NCBI GenBank assembly: GCA_011037195.1
Contig: JAAEAF010006580.1
Location: forward strand, 1-64,000
Direction: 5' to 3'
DNA: 64,000 nucleotides
Source: Triatoma infestans
Taxonomy: Eukaryota > Arthropoda > Insecta > Hemiptera > Reduviidae
The translations under genes and the position numbers were made by a program. This document shows, piece after piece, positions 25,301 through 37,300 of the stretch. The notes under the pieces were generated by a model. The model had not been told where the DNA came from, did no database searches, and worked only from the letters and a program-made list of their open reading frames with translations. How positions within the stretch are numbered: position 1 is the stretch's first letter; each line of letters begins with the position of its first letter.

Positions 25301-28300
25301 ATTAGATATTATTAAAGTTAGTTTAAATAACTACTTCTTATAAGTTTGAAGCTTATTGTTATGAGTGGGCATTTGGATATTTACAATTTAAAAAAAAAAA
25401 GAAGAATAAGGAGCAGGTGCTTCATGAATAATGTGAGCAGGTGCTTCAAAAGAAAAGTTAAAAAATATATATAAAATATAAACGACCTGTAATCAAATAA
25501 GAACTTAAACTTGAAGCAGGGTATTATTGTCATTAATTTGAATTTGTTTCAAAAATATATTAAGATAGGGCATGGGAGATGTTATTACATGTCTAGCATG
25601 CTTCTGTCAATGAATGAGTGTCAAAGTATTGAGAGACCCGAATTGCAGTATTTTGATTGCACCAAAACGTCACAGCCTGGTAAAAAAAAGGCGTAATGCT
25701 TTCAGGCCAATACCAGACGAAAACCGTGAATCGACCGAGTACCAAGTCGATTCCCACACTGTTTCCGCGACAACTGCTTCCATTACATACACCTATGTTT
25801 TCAAGGCCCATTGATATGCTAGAAGCTTTGTGCAGATGATTTTATGCCGTGTTTTCCATAAGATCATTGAGGGATGTGATTGAAGAAGCATATATTGGGA
25901 TCAAAGAAATATTAAAGTGGAGAAAATGCAAACATTTGCGATTAATTTAGCAAAGTCGGTAGGGTTAAATTTAGGGACCTCCAACATTCACTCTTATCCC
26001 TCAAAGAAAGGGCAGTGACATCAAGGTTATCTCAGGGCGATTTCCTTTTTCAGTTTGATAATTTCTTAAGATTTAAGTGCAGTAAATGTCAGTGGACTTG
26101 CGAATAAGTCCAGTAAGTTGAGTCTCACGATTAGTTTGCTTCAAAAAATAGAAGGTGCTGAAGATATTTTGGAAAAATTTCAAAGCGATGTCTTTTAGAT
26201 ATCATTTCTTTTTGATGTAATTCTATAGATGCTGAAAAAAAATGTTTTTCATGCAAAATAATTTTTTTTTTTTTTGTGAACAAATTAGAGAGAAAATGTG
26301 GACAACTTTTCAGGGAATTCAATATTTTGATTTTATTAATCTCTTTGCCAAGAAATCAGGTATCACAGTAGTACGACCTTGGGATTGATTTATAATCTTA
26401 ACCACTTTGCTTTGTAGAATTTCAAAGATGCAAATCAATTCTGTTGTTTTAATAACTTTTTATTAAACAAAATCAGTGAAGTTCTTCATTATAATCAGAT
26501 GTTATTATAAACTACATTGCAGGTATTAAAATCGTGCCGAGAGTTGAGTATAACAGTTAGAAGTAGTGTGCCATTTGTACAGCAACCACCACCACTGCCA
26601 CCCCCTATGCAACCACCGTTACAGACCTACACCTGGGTTGACCGAAAGGGAAGACCAGTATCACCTCCGCCCAGATTCAGGCAGTACCATAGGGACAAAT
26701 TAAGAAAGGTTCGTTTTTAGTATATAATTTTTTTTTTTTTTTGTAAAAGCATATTTTTATTCCCAATTTAAAATAAATTATTTATGAATTTTTTGTTTTT
26801 TGTTTTTTTTAGTTCATAAGTTAGCTAATTGAATTGAACCTAAGTTGTATGTAAATACTTTTATAATAAAAAAAATATTTTTTTTTCTATAAACAGTAAT
26901 AATAAGTGACTGCATTATCAACGGTAAATTCCTTGGTTATTCCAATAAAATAAGTAAATGCTTTTAAATTTGTACTATATTAGATAAAAACTAATACTTG
27001 ATTGAGGCATTAGTCTAACTCAGGAGTGTCAAACTCTTTAAGTCTTGGATCCTTTTATCATGCAAGAATAAAACATGCTGCTCCCAACCTATATATGGTG
27101 AAATTTGTAAACATAATTGTACAGAATTTCCACTTTCATAAAACACTTTAAATTTTTGGCATATGAAAGAGAATTCTTCTTTATATCTATGTCTTCGTTT
27201 TTTTTTTTTTTTGACAGTCCTTTTTCCATTTATAATAATTGATATTTACTGTTTCAAATTTGTGTTTTTTTTCATGTATGTGTCTTATCTTTCTGCCTGC
27301 TTTTGTATGGTTTGATTCAAGCTATAATAAGGTATAATAGATACCTAAGGTATAATAGATTGATTCAAGGTATAATAGATATCAATGGTTGATCTCTCCA
27401 AATATTTAAATGTACAGTTTTGATTTTGCAATTTTTTAATTTTTTTTATTTATTTGAAGTTGCTATAATACTAGTGTATAATACTGGAAGCTTAGAAGAA
27501 CTTTCGTTTTAATAATTATTTTTAATATAGTTTGTTAATAATTTGAGTTTCATTTTTTAAAGTTCAGTAATTTTTTGTTTTCCAAATTGATGATATCAGT
27601 TGCATTGGAGACCAAAGTCAAGGATTATGTGTTGTTCTTTATATAAACTTTCGTTTTAAATACTCGATTTTTTTTTTTCTTGGAGATCTCGAACTGCTGA
27701 CACTCCTGTCTAATCCTTTCAAAGGAAGGCTCTTTCTTCAAAAACAGAAAAAAAGATAGAAATTTTTTTATTTCTTACAAAACCAATTATAGTAATCAAC
27801 CTTTGAAGTGTTACCAAGCAAATCCTCAGCAGATTAAAATAAAAGAAATCTCTATAATACTGTCATTGAATGTAATTAAAATAATTTTATAATCATTGTA
27901 GATTAGTGACATCCTGCCCACTTATATTAAAAATCCTAAAAATGAAATAATTTGAATTTATAGGTAGAACTCATTGTAGATCCTGGCCAAAGTCTCGGTC
28001 TTATGATCCGTGGAGGCATTGAATATAACCTGGGTATTTTTGTAACTGGTGTTGATAAAGATTCCGTAGCAGAAAGAGCAGGTTTACTGGTAATAATTGT
28101 ATTTCATTCTTTGTGGTAAAAAATCTCATTGTTTTCATTGCAAATATAAAATTCATTCCATTTTTTTATAATACAGATAGGAGATCAAATACTTGAAGTG
28201 AATGGACAGTCGTTTCTAGAAGTTACTCATGATGAAGCAGTTTCCCAACTGAAATGTCATAAAAGAATGGTGATTAAAGTTTGTGATGTGGGGAAAATAC

Positions 28301-31300
28301 CTCATTCGTGTTCGACTTTGGATATGCACTGGCCTGATACTCCTCATAGGTAAGTATTTCTCAAAACTGCCTAAGTTACAAACTATACACAAAATAAGTA
28401 AAATGGAATTATTTGACTAATAAAACTAGCTTATCGGCCGCAATTATTATTGTAATTCCGTAACTCAAAAACGAAAATTGCAGGAAACTTAAAATTGATA
28501 TTTTTTTTGACACCGCACCGAAAGGAAAATTTTGGTCACACTGCATCAACCGGACGTGCGACTTTTTCTATTTTGTTTTTTATGGTCCCAAAAAAAGCTT
28601 CCAAGTTTTTCTTTATCGGCTAGTAATGCTCTTCTTATTTCGACGGCGCAGGTAAGAATCGCGACTAGCTCCGCCTGAAAGACCGTAGCTAGCCTTCCCA
28701 GGCTCATCGAGATATTACATCTCGGATGAACCCCGTACATGCCGGTTCCCACTCCTTCTTCCATCTTAGACCCGTCCGTGTACCACATAGATTCGCCTGA
28801 AATGGCGGCCGTTCTTCCATGCCCCTCTGTCTAATATCAAGAATTTGAAGGGTTTTGGAAGTCTTATCTGGATCATTTATACCGACGGCAGACCTAGAAT
28901 CGGGTCTGCCTCCACTTCGTATAGTTTCTGGTATATCCCGCTATGCCTGGGATAAATGGGAGCTTGCCCCTGCTGCAGTCGAGCCACACTGCTCTTGCAA
29001 TGCCTTGGACGTAGATGTGGATTGGTGGAAGGTTTAAAAGAACCTCCAAGGCCGCAGTGGAGTAGTAACCATGGCGCCCGTCGTGCTCAGGCAAGCCAGC
29101 CTTTGAGCACTTCCAAGCGCCGCAAACCCCCCCCTGCAAGGCCTTTGGCCACCACACCACCGCCTCGTGGGTTACCATTGGTCTCACCACGCAGGTATAA
29201 ATCCACAGGGTCATCGAGCTTAATCCCCAACCTTTACCACACAGCCTCCTGCACTACCCATGGCGATTTTGGCTTTGTGTGTGCCAATATTAATGTGGGA
29301 ATTCCATGTCAGCCTTCGGTCAAACATGACTCCCAAATATTTGGCCTCCATGGCAAAGGGGATCGTGACCCCTCCGAGTATCGGCTGTTGTAAGCCTTGT
29401 AGATTTCTTTTTCTTGTAAAAGGAACCACTTGGGTTTTGAGGGGATTAATGAAGAAACCCTCCGCTCCACACCATTGATATACAATGTTGAGCGCCCTCT
29501 GCGTGCACTCCGAAAAAGTTGTGAATCGCCTCCTCACCACGATTGCCAGATCATCCGCAGATCCTAGGCAGTGGAAGCTTTCCGCAGTTAGTTTGGCCAG
29601 GATGTCGTCGGCCACAACAATGGCGACAAAACGCCTCCCTGAGGACAGCCTCTACTCACCCTGGCCACCAGAAATGAATTATCTATGGTGGCTATATTAG
29701 TCCTTCCCAATAGACTAGTCCTTATCCACTCAGACCCAGAATCGTTCGAGGTGTACCCCTTCTCATCAGTGCACCCACCAGGGACTCTGAGGACACATTA
29801 TTAAAGGCCCCCTCGATATCCAAAAAGGTGACTACCGCGATTTCCTTGTCGTCAAGCGACTTTTGGAGTAGCCTATTTAGGTCATCCAACGCCAAGTCTA
29901 CGAATTTTCCTGCCTGATAGGCATATTGACGACTATTGAGAGGATTCCTCCTCAAAATGTCGTCCCTTATAAACCTGTCAATCATCCTCTCCATCGTCTT
30001 CAGCAGGAATGAGGACAGGCTTATTGGTCTAAACGACATTGGCGATTGGTCTGCTTCCTTATTTTTGGAAGGAACACGACCTTCACCTTTTGCCATTCTT
30101 CGGAATGAATCCCCAGGCCAAACAGCCTCTGAAGATCCTACATAGGTGTGATATCAACTCCTCCACCGCCTTCTATAAGAAGATCGGGTAAATTCCGTCC
30201 ATTCCTGGTGCTTTGTAGGGCTTGAACTTTCCAATCGCCCATCTTAGCCTATTCAGCTGTATGACGTGAGTCGCGATTTTCCAGTCCGCCCGACCAGGCC
30301 TTCTCAGCCCCTCAACCTCGAGAGGGGCCTCTCGGTAAGAGGGCCGGTAAGAGGACCCCGGAAAATGTGTGCTCATAAGCAATCCCAACGACTCCTCTAC
30401 CGAGTTAGTGTAGGTTCCGTCATCTCTCCTCAAGAACCCTATCCTCTCCACAGTACCTTCTCTTGCTAGGATTCTGTGGATTCTCGCGCACTCCGAAGTG
30501 TCCGCACGTCCTCACAGAATCTCCGCCAAGCTTTGCGCTTGGCTTTCCTTATTTCCATGTTGTACTGCGTCATTGCGCTTTTATACGTTGCCCAGCCTTG
30601 GCTGGTTTTGGCTTTATTAAACCATCTCTCGCCTTCTTCTCTCCAGGTGATCACTCCACCAGACTGTCTTCGACCTTTGAGGTCTTTCTTTCTCCGGACA
30701 GTTTTCCTGGTAGACGTCCAATATCGCCTCAGTTACCAGTGCCGCTGCCCGTTCTAGACTGTCTGTCCCCCGTACATCCACCTTAAGGTCACTGAGAGAC
30801 TCGCTGAGGCTCCCAACAAATCCCTCCCAGCGAGTCTCCCTCGGGCTTCGAAGCCTACTAATGACCAATGGTGAAGTGCGTATATTGAACCTGATGTGCC
30901 TATGATCTGAGCATGATGGTTTACTTGATACATGTCAGTAAGCAATTTTGCTCAACATACAGCGCGAGGCTAGCGTCAAATCCAACATCTCCCTCCTAGC
31001 TACAGTCACAAAGGTTGGTTCCGAGCCTAAATTAGCTACATGCAACCCTTCATCAATAATGAATTCATAAAGGTACTTACACCCCCAGACAGTATTATGC
31101 ACGTTGGCGTCGCACCCCAGCACCAGCTGTAGATTCCCTCTTCTGCAGTATTCAGCTATTCCACCCAATAGATGGAGAGGGAGGTCCTCATCACCAGGGA
31201 AGTACGCCGAGCTAATGACCAGCCTTTTCACTCCCTCTTCGGTGTTGATAGTAGGAGAGCTGTAACATAATCCGCGGAGCATAGCTCCGATATTAGTCCG

Positions 31301-34300
31301 CAGCTCACCTTGCTACTATATACTATACATGCTCTAGGTCTACTTACAGAGTTATTGTACAGTACCTTTCCTAGTTTCGGATTCAGTCCTCGGACGATCA
31401 CTCCATGGCACCACGGCTCCTGCAGTAGGGCTACGTGTAGCCCCTCCCTGTCAAACCTCCTACTAAGCACGGCCGAAGCGGCCTTTGCTTGATGGTGGAG
31501 GTTCGCCTGCACCTCTTGACTGCCATGTTAGGTCTCCGAGGGGGGCGGAACGTCGGCCCCAGATCCCCGGGGACGCCCCTCGGCTTCCGCGGCCGCCGGC
31601 AGCCGCTCCCGGCCTTGAGGCCTGTGGAGCAAGCCGGTATCGCTTCCGCCAGGAGACGCACCCATGGGAATCCCCGCCTTTTCGTCCGCCCCTTCCTCCA
31701 TCCGTCCCTCACCTACGGGTAAAACAGCCAGGCAGCCTGTAACGCCTCCATCTCTCCTTCCAGGCCCTCCTGTCCAACTTCTGGCGAATCCGCCTTCAAA
31801 GAGCTTACGGCCTTGGGTTGATCCTCCTCCGTTTCCATCGCCTTAGCCTCCTTAGAGCTCTTACTTTTTGGGGACCTGTACTTTTTCCTGGGTTCGCCCG
31901 GAGCCCCGGAGGCTCCGTTAACGACACAATACCCCTGTGCCATCCAACCCTCGGCACGGAAGGCATCACACCTTGGATTGGGCCCTAATTACCGGTCTGT
32001 ATCGTGTACATGTGAGTGTTGTTATGTGTGTCCTGTGTATTAGATGTTGAGCTGGGATGTTCGCAGGGTCACCCTTATCTAAGGAATATGAAGGATCGGG
32101 TTCGGATAGGAAATTAGGTTGGGGATAGTAAAATGAGGTGGCCCGCGGTGGGTTACCCCAGGCCCGCCATTGCCCTCAAAGAGCGCGTTGCCCGGTCCTC
32201 ACGACGTGGACGTAGGGTTGGCTAGCCCCCGATTCAAGATCGAGGAAGCCTTTGAGGACCTTTTTTGAAGTCTTTGAGCCTTTTTTTGTGATATAAAATT
32301 GTTATAGTATTTCCTTTTTGTTATAACTTCTTTACAACTTAATTTCTTCTATACTATCTTACACGCAAAGGAATTTTAATTTGAACATTGACAATATATT
32401 ATATAATTTTCCATAATAGCTTGAAATGATTATTCATATCTTGCAATTAAAACTTTCTTATATTGTTTACTTAGATGTTGTGTAGCTGCACTTCAGATGG
32501 TGGATGAAAAAGCAAGAGTAGTACTTAATAAAAATGAGTTTAACACTCTTACCTATTATTTAGATGAATATTCAGCAAAACAAATGACAATCGAGGCATT
32601 TGTTGCAGTATTATTAGAATTATTAAATACATCTGATAAGGTAATTTATTTTTTCATACAATTTCTTTACACCACATTCAAAAATATTGTGACACAAAAT
32701 ATAATAACAATAATATAAATTTTGTTACAGCATACATTATTTACTGAGTTAAGAGAGCTTGTAGCTATGGAAGATAGAGCTCGTTTTGATGAATTAGTTT
32801 ATAGAAGGGAGCCATATCCTAGTAGAGTAAGTTATCTGTTATAGTGTAGGTTATATACAATTATCTACGTTATATATAATTCGGATTAGTTTTTAGCAAG
32901 AGAACTGATTAGATATAATCAATCGAATGAATATCGTTTGCATTCGCAAACTAATAAACTAAATCCTTTCTGCAACAACCATGAAGGGCGATTTTTTTTT
33001 GTTGTGGTTCGAACAGCCAGGATGCCGCGGTTCTCATCACCGTGTCCATCTGCGATTTGCAACTAAGTTCCGTTATTAACTTATGTTAACAACGTTGGGC
33101 ACAAAGCAACCTAATGAAGTAACGATGCGATATTTATAACTTAGAATTGCTTCAGTGAGGAAGTAATTACATACTAATAAGACCTTCTTGTTAAAGATTA
33201 TAAATACTTTTCTTTATTTAGGTTTGCCTTCCAATTATAGAAGGGACAAAGAAGAAGAAAAATGGGAATGTACTTATAAAAAGATTGAAAATTTATTTTT
33301 GCTAAATTTATTACACTTTTCAATTGAACATGATATAGAAATCTTCGAGGTTCTTGAAAACGTTATTATTTTTGACTAATTCTGCTAAAGGAAATAAGTT
33401 CAATGTTCGATCCGTCATAATTTAACTATGAGAGACGTAAGGAGACTCTTTAGAGCTTATTTTATGTAGTTTTTCAAAGATTTAATAAGTTTGTATTATA
33501 AGTTTCAAAGAAATTTTACTTATACCTTGCATTTTTAAAAATTTAAACATTGGGTCGAGTAAGATCAATAAATTTGAATAAGATTGCAAGAATTATATTT
33601 GAATATGGATATCTGTTGAACATCTATCAAAGTAAAGATAACATTTATTGAATTGTCATCTCAAAATATTGCAAAAACCAAAAAATTCCTTTCCTAACAC
33701 ATTATATTCAATTTGATTTTTGAGGCTCCGTTAATGAAAATAAAGTAATCAACGTTCAACAATATTCCTATCTTTTTTCAAGGCTTCTTTATTACTTTTT
33801 CTTATATAAGAAGAAGCTGAACTTTCGAAAGTGATCGGAATTATGTTACGAAGCCCCTTAAATATTTTTAGCAATTTTTTTTTTTTAAATGCACAATCAC
33901 ATCATGCTCCATTTATAATGCATACTATATGAAATTCCTACCATATTGAACAATTTAATCTACAAAACCAGAATTGATAATTTACAATATCCCTTTCAAA
34001 CTGGTAATATCACTGGATATGATAATTATTAAGAAGTTATGATCAGAAGTTATGATCAGAAGTTATGATCACAAAATAACAAATAATCAACTTTGAATAT
34101 CAGTTAATAACGCTCAGCAATGTAAATTTGCTACAGCATGTTAGTTTAACAACTGATCCTGCCTAATTTTATGAGTGTTTCAAGACAAAAATTCATAAAA
34201 TAAACCTTAATTTATTTCACCTTTATAAAATTTAACTGTTTAACTCTATTAACTAAGTTTATTATACAAACAAAATTAATTTCAAACTTTGATTTGTTAT

Positions 34301-37300
34301 TAGAGAGGAGGACCATGCTGTGATAACTCTCATGACATAATTATGTCTAGTTTACATCATATGTCTACACCTGTGAGTAATTTCATATGAATCAAATATA
34401 TTTATTGCACGATTAGTAAATAGCATGATTATGAGGGGTTTCAATTGAAGCAAAATTGTAGTTTGTGGCATGTGGTTGCTTACGCAAGCATGCGTAAAAG
34501 AACGCCAACAATTTTCAATTGCTAGCTCTTGATGAAATGTTTTTCTATTGTTTTTTGAAACATCATTTTAAAAAAAAAAAAGGCAATAAAGTGAACTTTT
34601 GAGATCTTTATATTCTTCTTAATTTAATATTTTTTATAACAGAAATCTTTTTTGAACATATATAATGAATTAGGTATTTATATATTATATATATAATTTA
34701 GCATGAAAGAAATATATTACTTACTATCTGCACTTTTCATGTTAATACAAAAAAAAAAGAAATCTATTAGGTTTAAATTAATATTAATTGGTGCTCATTT
34801 AAGGTGCTCATTTAATCTTTCTAAAAATGAGTATTTCTTCTTCTCACAATATTACTATAAAAATTAAGAATCTTATTAAATTAATTTTTCACTCTGACTT
34901 TATAATTTATTTTAGTATAATGTAGATGTTAGCACTTTTCGTAACTCTCATTTCTTTTGAAACTGATAATTTTCTTAATTATCTCTATGTTCACTTTCTG
35001 CTATTTATATCACTTATTCAGTTTTTAGCTCAAAAATTATTAATCATTATAATTTAAAAAAAAAAAAAAAAAATATTCTATTATATTATAACAGATTGGA
35101 AGTATAGGCTATTGTGTGTATGATATGTGTTCAGTTTGAGTGCGATGGGTGGAGGGGTAACACCGAAGATGTGAGAACACCTTCAGAAGACTCCGGATTG
35201 GGTTTAGGCCCTTTAGACTCCACTAACAGCCGTTCTATTAGGTAATTCCTAAGTAGTACCTTCAGTCCTTAAGTTTCTTTTCCTTCCTTTTTGTACACAA
35301 TTTTAATTATTTCACTGTGTTCACTAATTTTTTTTTGTTTATTTTTTAATATTTTATTTATTTTTTTAATTAATTTATTTTTAGCCTAAAATATATAATT
35401 TTTAATTAATGTAACTTTAAAAAAAAATAAATAAATTACAGCTTAAATTAAATTCTATTTAGAAAAAGAAAAATTAAAAATAATTTTGGGAAAACACTTA
35501 AGCAAAAAAAATTAAATATATGGGCATGTTTTAGATTATTAAACTATATTTAGTAATCTTGTAAAAAGATAAATACTTTCTAAAATTTAAAAAGAAAAAA
35601 AAAAAGCATGTTATAAGGTTTTAGAAATTCTTAAACCAATTGGTGTGGCATTTTCTTTGATGTAGATTATGGAGTTAACTTGAATGTATTTCAATTCATA
35701 GATGTTTGTATTAAAAAAAAAATTTATATTTATCATTCTTTTTTTGAAGGCAACTATCTGCAATAATTATGAATAGCTTGTAATATGTCTACTGACACTG
35801 TTTCCTGAAGAATTTTTTTTATTGATATCTATTATTGAAAAAAAAGTACACACATAAAAAATAATTATTACACATATTACAAATTTGAATTGATTTGTTT
35901 CTAAGGAAAGTTGAATATTTTTCTTGCTTCTAATTTTAAAAACAAATGTGTGGTGAATTGATTTATAAAAGCTTTGCTAATGTTTTAAACACAAAGCACA
36001 TTTGTGAAGCTTGGGCTAACACTCTTTGGGAAACACTTGTCTAAAGACGAGAAATATTTTTTTTTTTTACTTCTCACATCAACTATAACTTATATAAATT
36101 ACTAACCTTTAGAATAAAGTTTCTAAACAAGCAAACAAATAAAATAAAAATGCAATTTACCTCGTTCTTTTTACTATTTATTTTTATTGAACTATCGTGC
36201 TTAACAATTCAAATAATAAAAAGTATTAAATTGTAAAAGAATATTATTTTTCAAATATGGAAGCAAGCATTGGCCTGAAAATTTAACTAATCCTATCTTG
36301 GACGTTTCAATACTTTTTAGTATCTTCCGATATTAAAAGAGGAGCAAGGTCCTTTCAGTTATCTGTCTTTATTATCTTGCAGTTTCTGTTTAGGGTAGGG
36401 GGAGATCTCTTAATTTTTTAGAAATTGGTGAAAAAGTTATTTTCTTAGTTTCTAAGATATAAAAATTCATATAAATACTTTACGAAGTTACTAAATTAGC
36501 GATACTCGTGAGAACGTTTACTCTTTCCCAGATTCAAGAAACAGATTGAATATTGAAGATTAAAGGCTCTGACAAACAGGACACGATCTGTCGCGGCGGG
36601 CAGCAACCGCGCGATCTTTTGGGCGGCCACCGATATGGCTACGTCACATACAAAGCGAGATCAATCTAAGCGAACTAGTGTTGTGTTGTCCACAGAGCAG
36701 GATCGCAGAATTGTTTTGCACTAGTATAGTTTTACACTAGATGAAGATCGCCTAGACCGCGCGACAATTTTTGTAACTGTGTCGCGAGTTAGATCGCCTC
36801 TGTGTGACAGGGATGATGAAATATTGCATCATACAACAATATCGCCGGATTGCGGCGGTCTGAGATCGCTGCCCGCCGCGACAGATCGTGTCCTGTGTGT
36901 CAAAGCCTTAAATAAACACATTTTGAATTCCGTAGGTTTTTATTTCCATTGTATTTAAATAGATTAACGATTTTATATGACTCAACTTTTTGCAAAAGTA
37001 GTTTTCAAGCCTGGGAGCTTACTTAGCCTCTAATGTTGTTTTAGGAGCTTTTTTTTTTAAAAAAAAAAATAGTTCTTGAATTGCATTAAGTTTATTATTT
37101 TTGTATACGCCTTAGTTTTAAAAAAAAGTATATTTGTTTTATCAAATGGTAATTCTGGGCTTTATTCACTTGCATAGTTTAAATTTGGAACTTTTTTTTT
37201 TTTTAAAGCACGCGAATTTCAACATCATTATTTTTTTCCCAAAATCCAATGTTAGGATTTGTTCAAGATCTTTGACCATTTCGGTTTTTGCTTGCATTTA

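Larger units (their letters stand above)
28600..32270 (-). mobile_element. R1/LOA-like non-LTR retrotransposon, antisense to dysc, 3'-truncated
   Basis: A GC-rich island of about 3.7 kb in an AT-rich intron. Reading the minus strand, the order is 5' region and ORF1 remnant (about 32270-31520), endonuclease (31512-30620), reverse transcriptase (30451-29220) and the start of RNase H (28788-28600). The LINE type follows from apurinic-type endonuclease plus RT plus RNase H. It ends inside RNase H, where family A sequence begins at about 28595. Several frameshifts and stops make it inactive. The exact 5' edge is placed by the change in base composition. Confidence 0.85.

Noticed and set aside
25614..25814. 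Open frames on both strands around 25600-25810
   Set aside because: Overlapping frames in a GC-richer patch of an intron, no recognisable motif; likely an old repeat.
28956..29393. 145-codon plus-strand frame
   Set aside because: It is the antisense shadow of the LINE reverse transcriptase on the minus strand.
33188..33379. 63-codon plus-strand frame between exons 8 and 9, considered as an exon
   Set aside because: No good acceptor or donor in phase, AT-driven composition (Leu/Ile/Asn), no domain.
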